NCBI GenBank assembly: GCA_032719365.1
Contig: CM064873.1
Location: 196,001 to 260,000 of the forward strand
Direction of reading: 5' to 3'
From: Prinsepia uniflora
Lineage: Eukaryota > Streptophyta > Magnoliopsida > Rosales > Rosaceae
Length of the DNA stretch: 64,000 nucleotides
In this document: piece after piece, positions 20,800 to 32,493 of the stretch
How the letters are laid out: each line of letters opens with the position of its first letter
Position numbering within the stretch: the first letter of the stretch is position 1
The notes under the pieces: model-generated
Told to the model about the DNA's origin: nothing
Database searches by the model: none
The model's input: the letters and a program-made list of their open reading frames with translations, nothing else
Program-made: the position numbers and the translations under genes

Positions 20800-23186
20800 C
20801 TTCCTGAGGTTGAGACGAGTTGTTTCAAATCAAAAACGAGAGGAATTCATGTCCAATTGGCTCTGAACGGGTTTGGTAACAGTGGGAGATATCGAGCTTG
20901 AGTCGTGATCAATGCGTGATCAAACGACGAAATTGAGGTGGGGAAACAATTCCTCATGGTCCATTGATGCTTCTGGGTTCATCAATTGGGAGGAATCAGT
21001 GGCCAAGGTTGAAACTCCATGGTTGCACAGTGTTCGGATGTTCGAGTTTGAGTCGTGAAGATTGAGCAATGAATTGATCCAATTGAGTTGGGGGAAAGGT
21101 TTACCTGAGATCAATGAAGCTTCTTGATGAATCAATTTGGGGAAATCTTGTGGAATTGAGGTAATTCGACTGATGAACAGTGGCCGGAGGTCCTTCGATT
21201 GTTCATCCTTGATCGTGAGGATTGAGGTAATGTTTCAAGTAATTAATGTTACAGAACCCTAATTGAACTTATAACGAAACTAACTGAATGCTCAATTGAT
21301 GAAAACAGTGTGGAATTGACTGAAAACTAGCCGGGTCTGATCGCGGGTTAAACGACCCGTTTACCAGACAAACGGGCTTGAACGACGACACTGTAGCTGG
21401 CGCGTGGGTTTCACGCGCAGCCACTCACGGCGGCGCGTGAGGGCGCGTCCGGCCTAGTCTCAAGGTGAGGTCAACATGACTTTTGATCCTCTCAGTGTAA
21501 CGAACATTTTGACGTTGATTTCGGTGAAATCGGATATTGTTTCGATAATGTTCCGCGTATCCGAAGTTTTGTTTTACGAGTTAAATACGTATTTAAATTC
21601 CGGAAAAATTGGGGAAAATTATATGATGTATTTTGAGATGTTAGTAACCCTCTATAATTTTTGGGCAGGAGTTGTGATTTCCAAATGTTACGGAAAAACG
21701 TGCAACTCGGAAACGAACCGTTTTGAACGGTGTGTGTGAGTAGACTTTTGGTTTTCTAACTGTGATGCATGCATATATGATTTAAAATGCTTTATTATAT
21801 GATTTGATATGCTTTGGCATGATTGGTATTTCAATTCGGTGATTTCTCGGTTTTGTGATTATTATATTATTATATTCTGGCACGATTTTTGAGAAATCAT
21901 GAAATTGGTTATAAATGATATTGTGGGCGTGAGAACCCAAGTAAATAATGATTTTGACTCGGATTTGGAGTTACATGTGAATTTGATAATTTTTGGTATT
22001 CTCGTGATTTTTGTGATTATTTTAATCAGTCTTTCGGGCACATTTTACGAGGAACGTGCAAATGATGTTTTGGGCTAAAGCCCGGATTGAAAATGATGTT
22101 TTGACTCGGGTTATGAGTCAGGAAGTTGAAAATGATATTTGGACTCGGATTATGAGTCAATGATTGATTTCATGGATTTACGTGATCGTGGCAACTCGGG
22201 TTTACAGTTGCACGGATTTACGTGATATTGATATTTTGGGCTTGAGACCCAATGGAATTGTGATTTTGGTTGGAATTGTATTTCCATGTGATGACATGAT
22301 GATATTAATGATTTTCGGATTTATAAAGTAAATCGGGACTTGGGACTGAGACCCTGTATTGATATATGATTTGGTTTTTAATGCAACTGTTTTTCACTGG
22401 TTTTTGTGATGGTGATATGTTGCGGATATTTAGGGCTTTCGGGAGAAAATATGTTTTTCCCCGGAGTGCACCCTGGAGATAACGCTCGCCTTCGGGATGG
22501 AAGTGTTTACCCCGAAGAGGTCACGTAGCACGATCTTTGTCTTGCAGCCCAGGGGAGGCTTGACTCAGGTCAGATGTGCTGGATTATATGGATCGGTAAG
22601 TGATGTGTTCACGAGATCCGGATCGTCGGCTGGTGAGGGTTTTTCCCAGCGACGGATTGCTGACTGATGATGTGTTCACAGCAGCGGATGCTCGGATTTT
22701 GAGCGGTCCTTGAGCCTATTGATATGCACGCGTTGCAGGGATAAACGTGACTCTAAGCAACAGGATATGGAAATAAGTCCCGTGGTTTATGGAAAATGAT
22801 TTTGAGGAAACCGTGGTTTAGCGGTTAAAATGATTTAAAGAAACTGTGAACTTTTTGAGATGTTAAACTGATTTGGTGAACATGAGTTTTTGTGGACCAT
22901 GGGAAAATATGTCTTGATTTTATCGGTCCACTGTTCATACTTGAATGATTTCATACTATTACTCATGTTTTACGTTATGCATGCAAGTTTGTGAAAGCTG
23001 GAGGGTAAGAATGTATTTTGGTAAATGTTTTTATAAGAGGTCATTTTTGTCCACTCACACCTTTTCTGTTTTGTTAACCCTTCAGGTCGTGGCGCGTTGT
23101 TCGAGGCTATTCTAGAGGTGGAGGTATGTGCGGGCACAGGCGCGAAAAAATTCCCTTGTCTGGCAGGTATTGAAGGGTAGTTTCGG
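20800..23186 (+). repeat. 5' LTR of element B, segment 2
   Basis: It aligns with 36707-39059 of the 3' LTR. It contains the GC-rich block absent from the 3' copy (about 21390-21455), GTGAGTAGAC at about 21737 (GTGAGTGGAC in the 3' copy) and GTCCACTCAC at about 23050. It is broken at TTCGG (23182-23186) by element C. Confidence 0.93.
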
Positions 23187-26100
23187 TGACAGGACCCGTC
23201 CCAACTGGACGTCAAAAACCGTACCCGGTCCTGCTCCCGTCTGACAAGTCAACTAAAGGTCCGAAACTCCCTTTCAGTGCTTGCCAGACAAGGGATGTTT
23301 GCGCGGATTTCTGCTGCTGTCACTGCCTCACGATCAGTCCCGAACGTCGTACCACGGCCTGGAGGGTCACAAAACAGAAATGGTGTGAGTGGACAAAAAT
23401 AACCTCTTATAAAAACATTTATCAAAATACAATCTTACCCTCCAGTTTTCACAAACTTGCATGCATATCGTAAAACATGAGTGACCGATAAAATCAAAAC
23501 ATATTTTCCCATGGTCCATAAAACTCATGATCACCAATTCAGTTCATGTGATAAAACATCAAATCCCGGCTCTTAGGCCAAAACATGTGAAAACATAATC
23601 ACCTGGCCACAAGGACCAAAAACCCGTACTCAATACCAGTACATCATCACAATCAATACCAATCAGCATTACTTACCAGTGCACAATAAATATATCAATC
23701 CAATCAATCCGCACTACTCACGAGTGCATAAAATATCACCAATCACATCTGCACTACTCACAAGTGCTGCACTACGCGTAGGCCAATATCCAGTCACTCT
23801 CTCGGGAATAAACACCTCTGGGCTCAACCCCCTCGGGCTCAGTCACCTCTGGGCGAACACATCCCCAGGATCAGACACCTCCGAGTGGTACATCCAGGCT
23901 CAGTATCATCCGAGAAGCTGACTACCATAGGATCAACTCCCGATCCTACAATCACATCCCCCATGCTCCGGTCGTCTGGGTAATCCCCCCAAGTACCGAC
24001 CGTCTGGGAATATCACAATCACAATGAAAACCATCCCGGGAATTACATCCCAAAACATTTCAATCAAATCTTGACTTCATACCAAGTCAAGGTCATACTC
24101 AACTGGGTCTCAAGCCCAAAATACCTTTTACACATAAACCGTTAAAAATCACATTTAAATCAATAGAATAATCCGAAAATCATCATTGACTTACCAACCA
24201 AGTCAAGATATCATTTTAGAAATCATTTAGACTCCGGGCCTAGCCCAAAACATCATTTGTACGTACCTCGTAAAACGTGCCCGAAAGACTGATTAAAATA
24301 ATCATAAAATCCCAATAAATCATTAATTTCACAATTTCACAAATGACTCCAAATCCGAGTCAAAATCACTATTCACTTGGGTTCTCATGCCCAAAATAAC
24401 ATTATCACGCAAATCCATGCGTTGCAACCTCCGTTGCCATTTTCACGTAAATCCACAAAGTCAATCACTGACTCATAACCCGAGTCCAAATATCATTTTC
24501 AATCCATGACTCAATAATCCGAGTCCAACCATTATTTTCAATCAATTTCAATCCCGGACTCATAAACCAAGTCCAAACATTATTTTTACCAAATTTCGTA
24601 ATTTCTCGAAAATCGCCCAAAATAATAATATAATAATCATAAAACCGAGAAATTACCGGATTGAAACACAAATCATGCCCAAGCATATAAAATCATATAA
24701 TAAGGCATTTAAATCATATATGCATGCATCACGATTAGAAAACAAAGTCCACTCACACACACAGTCCAAAACGGTCCGTTTCCGAGCTGCACGTTTTTCC
24801 GTAAAATCTGGAAATCACAACTCCTGTCCAAAATCATTATAGAGGGTTACTAACATCTCAAAATACAACATATAATTTTCCCCAAATTTTCCGGGATTTA
24901 AATACGTATTTTTAACGTAATACAAAACTTCGGATACGCGGAACATTAACGAAACAATATTCGATTTCATCGAAATCAACGTCAAAATGTTCGTTACACT
25001 GAGAGGATCAAAAGTCATGTTGACCTCACCTTGAGACTAGGCCGGACGCGCCCCCACGCGCCGCCGTGAGTGGCTGCGCGTGAAACCCACGCGCCAGCTA
25101 CAGTGCTGTCTCCCTCACCCGTTTGTCTGGTAAACGGGTCGTTTAACCCGCGAGCAGACCCGGTTCAAATCCTACCAATTCGACGTTAAATCCTTCAATT
25201 GAACATTCACACGGCTTAGTTACAAGTCTAATTAGAGGTCTGTGGACTTAATTACAAACGACATTACCTATAACCCCACGATCACAGTTGATCATTCGAA
25301 GGAGCTCCGGCCATTGTTCATCCTTCGAAAATCATCAAACCTTCACGATTTCGTTCAATTGATCCACCAGTAAGCTTCAATGAACTAAGAGAAACATTTC
25401 CCCTCCATCAATTGCGTCGTTTGATCACTCATTGATCACGACTCAACCTCGACTCAAGCTCTCTGTTACCAGACCCGTTCAGAGCCAATTCGGCCTCGAT
25501 TCTTCTCGTTTTTGATCTGGTTCCACTCGTCTCCACCTCAGGAAGCTGTTTCCAAGCTTCAAATCGATCATCACGGCTCAATTCTTCCAATTTGATTTTC
25601 CCTCCCAATTTTCTAAAACCCGAATTCCAGTTCTACAGCCATCCACAATCCCTCGTGTTTCCCTCGCTGAATTCCTCTCTGAATTCTCTCCAATTCGCAC
25701 TCACAAGTTCAGCTGATGGAGAGGAGATTAAGGTGGAAAGAATTTGTGTTTTGGGTAGTACACGGTTAAGGAAAACAGAAGAGAATTAATGGGAAATAAA
25801 AGGATAATTAATTAAAATAATATTAAAACATCATCATTTGGTCTCCCCCAAAATCATGGATCCATGTTTTGTGCCTGATTTTAAGGGATGAGTGACACTT
25901 GTCACTCATCCAAGTGTGTCCAGTCACCGGGTACTGTTCATATTAAAATATTATTTAATTTCCGGTTCGTTCGGTTAACCGAGCCCGATTCCGTGACCAT
26001 AACTTCGTCGTCGAATCTCCGATTTCGGCATGCCGCCTGTCGTTGGATTCGTATCGACGAGACCTACGTAACGGTCCTTGGCCCTCGTCCATCGGACCTC

Positions 26101-26421
26101 CCGATCAAAAAGTCAACATTTGGCCCCTACTATGCCAAATTACCAAAATACCCCTCATCTTCCGATCATCATAATTTTCACTACGAATGTCGGAATCGAA
26201 CGTGCCACCTGTCTATGAACTCGTGACGTCCCGAACTACGTCATAGTCATCGGTCAAAGTCCGTTTGACCGCCCGAACTAAAAGTCAACATTTTGTCCAC
26301 GCCAGGGGCAAAACGGTCATTTTGCACGTTTCGTCCGATTTCACTCAACTAATCCCCGATTAGTCATTCTAAATCATGATTAATTAATATTCAATCCCGA
26401 TATTCGGGACGGGTCATTACA
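23187..26421 (-). repeat. 3' LTR of element C
   Basis: Read on the minus strand it starts TGTAATGACCCGTCCC at 26421 and ends GGGACGGGTCCTGTCA at 23187. It includes the GTGAGTGGAC/GTCCACTCAC pair (about 24747 and 23385), a GC-rich block (about 25045-25110) and the duplicated GTTGACTTTT modules. Its short open frames recur exactly in the partner LTR only because the DNA is near-identical. Confidence 0.95.
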
Positions 26422-28280
26422 ACCTTCCCTCCTTAAAGAATTTCGTCCCCGAAATTCCAACTACTTGTATTCCACATCTACCTCGTGGAAAACAAATGGG
26501 CCTCACAACACGTGTACACCTGTACACCCACTAGCCAATGCAGAACTCGTCTGCACTCAGACGTCACATCACAGATGCACGTCGTACTGACTACACTCGA
26601 CCACCCCGAGTAAAAATGACTCACCAGAAATTGGCAATGTCGTCACTAAGCTGACTCCTTCAGCCTGACGGCCCCACGTAATCACTAATGTGCCCTGACA
26701 TCCGCTCTCATAGAGAGTCACCCAAACTCACTTGTCAGTCCATGCTGACACCACAAGCCAAACTGTCACCACCGAGCTTTACCACCCTAGTAAAGCGCCA
26801 ATCAGTAACAAATCAGTGACAATACATCAAACCACCACGTCAGTCAATGTAGCACAAGATCAACAACATGATCTCCCCTCGCAGGGCAAACTCAATCTTG
26901 CGACAAATACCAACAGCAGTATCCACAACTGTCACCCCCTCAGCGATCCCAGATGCTGGTAAGGTCACGACAAGGTAACATCTCGCCGCAAAGCAACTTG
27001 CGGTCACACTAACCACCAACTCACTCATCCTGAGTATACGTATACCGTCATCACACTCAAACCGACGGTGTAACTGGAACACATTGAACACCAGCCTAGC
27101 AGTGATCACACAACTCAACACTAGAGTTATTCTAGCCAACCATGGCTAAGAGCACCTGCTCAAACAATCACTAAAATCATCAGAATCACTCTGCCCAGTG
27201 CATCGTGTTCAATGTCCAGTTCACGTTCACAACCCATCCAATGGTATTAGGATTAAGCCGACTACTAAAACGTTCACCAACGTACTACTGGTATAACCCG
27301 TATACCGTCACCCGACACCACAAGTCTGCAAAGTATCGTACCCCAAACCATAAACAAGGTACACACATCTATCCATTGACAAGACTACAACCACCTAGGT
27401 CATAGCCAAACATGTTCCAATAATGGAGTCCATTTGCCCAAACCAGCAAGAGACAAATCGAAACTCCACCCATTAACTAGTTCCAATTCCAAATTCGAAT
27501 CCGCAATTTCGTAAGAAATCCCGAATCCGAACCCACACATCACATTTTTAATTCATGTCCAAATCCGAATCCGAAATCATTATTCCGTAAGCTAGCATTT
27601 GGAATAATCATTCCGCACCCAAATCCAGTATTCCACTTTCAAGTTCTAAAATCGAATCCTGAATCGTCACCCAGAAATTCGATTCCAAAACCCGAAATCT
27701 CGTTCACGTCCACTCGGACGTACCAAAACCGAACCTATCGGTTACCCATTCATTATACTCGGTTGACTTCATAAGGAGGCCAATCCAACAACCACACGGT
27801 TAAGGTTGACAAAATCCGACCACTTCGGAAACCTACTCACTCGTGTAATATACCATAAAAGGGCTCCACTTCGAAAAGAAGTTCAGTCCCGTCATTTACG
27901 ACTCACATACCGGAGTAAGAGTGGCAAACTCTCTACCCAACTGGATCATCAGGATCACAGTCCAGATCCATCACTACATCAGCTCGCCATGAACATCACG
28001 ATCCTAGATCGTCACAATGCCCAATGTCCATGACATCACAAACCCGATCCACCTAGGGAAAACCAAGGATGATCCCAAAACGATAACACCAATATTCATC
28101 CCCAGGTCAAGTTTATTCTGGGCCCAACACGCCCATCTATCTACAAACCAAACTGTGAACAAAAACAACCATCCGGACCCACACTAGTCCGACACACCCA
28201 AAACACATGATACAATATTACAACACAAATGGACAAGACAAACCATTTACAAGGTATCACGAAAACATGCATCAATACAA
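26422..28280 (-). other. Conserved non-coding interior of element C, with polypurine tract
   Basis: The region between the gag stop and the 3' LTR carries the polypurine tract AAGGAGGGAAGG (26423-26434, minus strand) next to the LTR and the GGGACGAAATTCTTTAAGG motif. The whole stretch resembles about 33790-35827 of element B at roughly 90% or better in the parts I compared. I see no pol motif and no ORF with a coding-like substitution pattern. About 1.9 kb of retained non-coding sequence in a parasitic element suggests a cis role such as packaging, or simply common descent. Confidence 0.7.
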
Positions 28281-29135
28281 TTATTCTGACCTACGGTCAA
28301 GTCGATCGGGGCAGTTCCTTCGCAAATGTCCAAGTTTCCTACAAAAGTGACAAGTGGCAGTGCTGAGGCGACTTGCCCCACCACGCCGCTTACTTGTCGA
28401 CTGGGTTGATGTTCCACCCGAATGAACACCTACCGAGGGTTGCGACACAAGAGTATGAAGGCTAACTCGCTTCGTTGTTTCCTGACTTATCTGTTTAGTA
28501 TCCTGACGCTCTCGGCGTCGTCCAGAGCCCAAAGATTGTTCTGACACAGGTAAAATAGTAGCCTCCACTCGGATAGCAGCATCCGATAATTCCCTCAGGG
28601 TAGAATACGAGCCAACAGTTACAGCTCCTCGTAACTCATTCCTCAATCCCTGCTCAAACCTTCGACACTTATCCTCCTCTGTAGCCACATACAGAGGAGC
28701 GAAACTAGATAAGTGCAAAAATTGCTGTTCATAATCGACCACTGACCGATTCCCTTGCTGCAATTGGAGAAACTCAACCTCCCTAGCGTTCCGAAATGAG
28801 CGAGGATAAAACTGATCCAAAAATCGCTCTCGGAATGCATCCCACGCCAAGGTACGGGCATCCCAGCCAGTCAACTGTAAACTATGCCACCACCTGTAAG
28901 CATAGCCATCCAAAAGAAAAGTGGCCAAGGGTACCATGTCCTCTAGGGGACATATCATAACCTCAAAAATCCTTTCCAATCGAGTAAGCCAATCTTCGGC
29001 ACCATCCGGCCCCGAATCACCACGAAACACAGTGGCTCCCAACCGTCGAGCTCGCTCAATATCTGGGCCTTTACTAATACTACTCTCGCCCCTCCCATCT
29101 TCAGACCGTGTACGGGACGCACGACTCGGAGGCAT
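28281..29135 (-). CDS. Gag protein of element C
   Basis: An open frame of 284 codons starts at ATG 29135 (N-terminus MPPSRASRTR), about 30 bp downstream of the primer site. Residues about 25-190 are the Ty3/gypsy-type gag domain (RLERIF, FRERFLDQFYPRSFRNAREV, LQQGNRSVVDYEQ, DKCRRFEQGL). A basic Ser/Thr-rich linker follows, then one CCHC zinc knuckle at C262, C265, H270 and C275. The frame ends nine residues after the knuckle, with no protease. The gag of element A (2295-3398) is clearly homologous but diverged, so these are different families. With no stop or frameshift and near-identical LTRs, the protein is probably functional and could package the RNAs of gag-less relatives such as element B; that role is inferred. 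Confidence 0.92.
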   Translation of the reverse strand: MPPSRASRTRSEDGRGESSISKGPDIERARRLGATVFRGDSGPDGAEDWLTRLERIFEVMICPLEDMVPLATFLLDGYAYRWWHSLQLTGWDARTLAWDAFRERFLDQFYPRSFRNAREVEFLQLQQGNRSVVDYEQQFLHLSSFAPLYVATEEDKCRRFEQGLRNELRGAVTVGSYSTLRELSDAAIRVEATILPVSEQSLGSGRRRERQDTKQISQETTKRVSLHTLVSQPSVGVHSGGTSTQSTSKRRGGASRLSTATCHFCRKLGHLRRNCPDRLDRRSE

Positions 29136-29164
29136 GACGTATCAACAGAAATCAAGAACCAAAT

Positions 29165-29176
29165 GCTCTGATACCA
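29165..29176 (-). other. Primer binding site of element C
   Basis: On the minus strand TGGTATCAGAGC lies three bases from the end of the 5' LTR (29180). It is the initiator tRNA-Met type site, as in elements A, B and Copia E. Confidence 0.9.
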
Positions 29177-29179
29177 ATT

Positions 29180-32100
29180 TGACAGGACCCGTCCCAACTG
29201 GACGTCAAAAACCGTACCCGGTCCTGCTCCCGTCTGACAAGTCAACTAAAGGTCCGAAACTCCCTTTCAGTGCTTGCCAGACAAGGGATGTTTGCGCGGA
29301 TTTCTGCTGCTGTCACTGCCTCACGATCAGTCCCGAACGTCGTACCACGGCCTGGAGGGTCACAAAACAGAAATGGTGTGAGTGGACAAAAATAACCTCT
29401 TATAAAAACATTTATCAAAATACAATCTTACCCTCCAGTTTTCACAAACTTGCATGCATATCGTAAAACATGAGTGACCGATAAAATCAAAACATATTTT
29501 CCCATGGTCCATAAAACTCATGATCACCAATTCAGTTCATGTGATAAAACATCAAATCCCGGCTCTTAGGCCAAAACATGTGAAAACATAATCACCTGGC
29601 CACAAGGACCAAAAACCCGTACTCAATACCAGTACATCATCACAATCAATACCAATCAGCATTACTTACCAGTGCACAATAAATATATCAATCCAATCAA
29701 TCCGCACTACTCACGAGTGCATAAAATATCACCAATCACATCTGCACTACTCACAAGTGCTGCACTACGCGTAGGCCAATATCCAGTCACTCTCTCGGGA
29801 ATAAACACCTCTGGGCTCAACCCCCTCGGGCTCAGTCACCTCTGGGCGAACACATCCCCAGGATCAGACACCTCCGAGTGGTACATCCAGGCTCAGTATC
29901 ATCCGAGAAGCTGACTACCATAGGATCAACTCCCGATCCTACAATCACATCCCCCATGCTCCGGTCGTCTGGGTAATCCCCCCAAGTACCGACCGTCTGG
30001 GAATATCACAATCACAATGAAAACCATCCCGGGAATTACATCCCAAAACATTTCAATCAAATCTTGACTTCATACCAAGTCAAGGTCATACTCAACTGGG
30101 TCTCAAGCCCAAAATACCTTTTACACATAAACCGTTAAAAATCACATTTAAATCAATAGAATAATCCGAAAATCATCATTGACTTACCAACCAAGTCAAG
30201 ATATCATTTTAGAAATCATTTAGACTCCGGGCCTAGCCCAAAACATCATTTGTACGTACCTCGTAAAACGTGCCCGAAAGACTGATTAAAATAATCATAA
30301 AATCCCAATAAATCATTAATTTCACAATTTCACAAATGACTCCAAATCCGAGTCAAAATCACTATTCACTTGGGTTCTCATGCCCAAAATAACATTATCA
30401 CGCAAATCCATGCGTTGCAACCTCCGTTGCCATTTTCACGTAAATCCACAAAGTCAATCACTGACTCATAACCCGAGTCCAAATATCATTTTCAATCCAT
30501 GACTCAATAATCCGAGTCCAACCATTATTTTCAATCAATTTCAATCCCGGACTCATAAACCAAGTCCAAACATTATTTTTACCAAATTTCGTAATTTCTC
30601 GAAAATCGCCCAAAATAATAATATAATAATCATAAAACCGAGAAATTACCGGATTGAAACACAAATCATGCCCAAGCATATAAAATCATATAATAAGGCA
30701 TTTAAATCATATATGCATGCATCACGATTAGAAAACAAAGTCCACTCACACACACAGTCCAAAACGGTCCGTTTCCGAGCTGCACGTTTTTCCGTAAAAT
30801 CTGGAAATCACAACTCCTGTCCAAAATCATTATAGAGGGTTACTAACATCTCAAAATACAACATATAATTTTCCCCAAATTTTCCGGGATTTAAATACGT
30901 ATTTTTAACGTAATACAAAACTTCGGATACGCGGAACATTAACGAAACAATATTCGATTTCATCGAAATCAACGTCAAAATGTTCGTTACACTGAGAGGA
31001 TCAAAAGTCATGTTGACCTCACCTTGAGACTAGGCCGGACGCGCCCCCACGCGCCGCCGTGAGTGGCTGCGCGTGAAACCCACGCGCCAGCTACAGTGCT
31101 GTCTCCCTCACCCGTTTGTCTGGTAAACGGGTCGTTTAACCCGCGAGCAGACCCGGTTCAAATCCTACCAATTCGACGTTAAATCCTTCAATTGAACATT
31201 CACACGGCTTAGTTACAAGTCTAATTAGAGGTCTGTGGACTTAATTACAAACGACATTACCTATAACCCCACGATCACAGTTGATCATTCGAAGGAGCTC
31301 CGGCCATTGTTCATCCTTCGAAAATCATCAAACCTTCACGATTTCGTTCAATTGATCCACCAGTAAGCTTCAATGAACTAAGAGAAACATTTCCCCTCCA
31401 TCAATTGCGTCGTTTGATCACTCATTGATCACGACTCAACCTCGACTCAAGCTCTCTGTTACCAGACCCGTTCAGAGCCAATTCGGCCTCGATTCTTCTC
31501 GTTTTTGATCTGGTTCCACTCGTCTCCACCTCAGGAAGCTGTTTCCAAGCTTCAAATCGATCATCACGGCTCAATTCTTCCAATTTGATTTTCCCTCCCA
31601 ATTTTCTAAAACCCGAATTCCAGTTCTACAGCCATCCACAATCCCTCGTGTTTCCCTCGCTGAATTCCTCTCTGAATTCTCTCCAATTCGCACTCACAAG
31701 TTCAGCTGATGGAGAGGAGATTAAGGTGGAAAGAATTTGTGTTTTGGGTAGTACACGGTTAAGGAAAACAGAAGAGAATTAATGGGAAATAAAAGGATAA
31801 TTAATTAAAATAATATTAAAACATCATCATTTGGTCTCCCCCAAAATCATGGATCCATGTTTTGTGCCTGATTTTAAGGGATGAGTGACACTTGTCACTC
31901 ATCCAAGTGTGTCCAGTCACCGGGTACTGTTCATATTAAAATATTATTTAATTTCCGGTTCGTTCGGTTAACCGAGCCCGATTCCGTGACCATAACTTCG
32001 TCGTCGAATCTCCGATTTCGGCATGCCGCCTGTCGTTGGATTCGTATCGACGAGACCTACGTAACGGTCCTTGGCCCTCGTCCATCGGACCTCCCGATCA

Positions 32101-32414
32101 AAAAGTCAACATTTGGCCCCTACTATGCCAAATTACCAAAATACCCCTCATCTTCCGATCATCATAATTTTCACTACGAATGTCGGAATCGAACGTGCCA
32201 CCTGTCTATGAACTCGTGACGTCCCGAACTACGTCATAGTCATCGGTCAAAGTCCGTTTGACCGCCCGAACTAAAAGTCAACATTTTGTCCACGCCAGGG
32301 GCAAAACAGTCATTTTGCACGTTTCGTCCGATTTCACTCAACTAATCCCCGATTAGTCATTCTAAATCATGATTAATTAATATTCAATCCCGATATTCGG
32401 GACGGGTCATTACA
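29180..32414 (-). repeat. 5' LTR of element C
   Basis: It is a copy of 23187-26421 with one difference noticed. It begins TGTAATGACCCGTCCC at 32414 (minus strand) and ends TGTCA at 29180 beside the primer site. Confidence 0.95.
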
Positions 32415-32493
32415 TTCGGACTTTCAGTTGACTTGTCAGACGGGAGCAGGACCGTGTACGGTTTTTGACGTCCAGTTGGGACGGGACCTGTCA
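32415..32493 (+). repeat. 5' LTR of element B, segment 3, with target duplication of element C
   Basis: TTCGG (32415-32419) is the second copy of the C target duplication. The remaining 74 bp complete the LTR to GGGACGGGACCTGTCA. The sister LTR ends GGGACGGGTCCTGTCA, one base different. Confidence 0.93.

Larger units (their letters stand above)
23187..32414 (-). mobile_element. Element C: intact gag-only long-LTR retrotransposon nested in element B
   Basis: Two LTRs of 3235 bp (23187-26421 and 29180-32414, offset 5993) enclose a 2758-bp interior. The target duplication TTCGG is at 23182-23186 and 32415-32419, and the uninterrupted site is present at about 39055-39060 in the sister LTR of B. 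I found one base difference between the LTRs (26315 G, 32308 A), so the insertion is very young. The interior, read on the minus strand, holds primer site, gag, 1.86 kb of non-coding sequence and a polypurine tract. Pol is absent. Its LTR start (TGTAATGACCCGTCCCGAAT) matches B, making B and C members of one family or two close ones. Confidence 0.95.

Noticed and set aside
23640..23930. Loosely repetitive CACTACTCACRAGTGC and CACCTCTGGGC units in the LTRs of element C
   Set aside because: They suggested a CRISPR-like or tandem array, but spacing and unit sequence are irregular and the stretch is ordinary LTR DNA.
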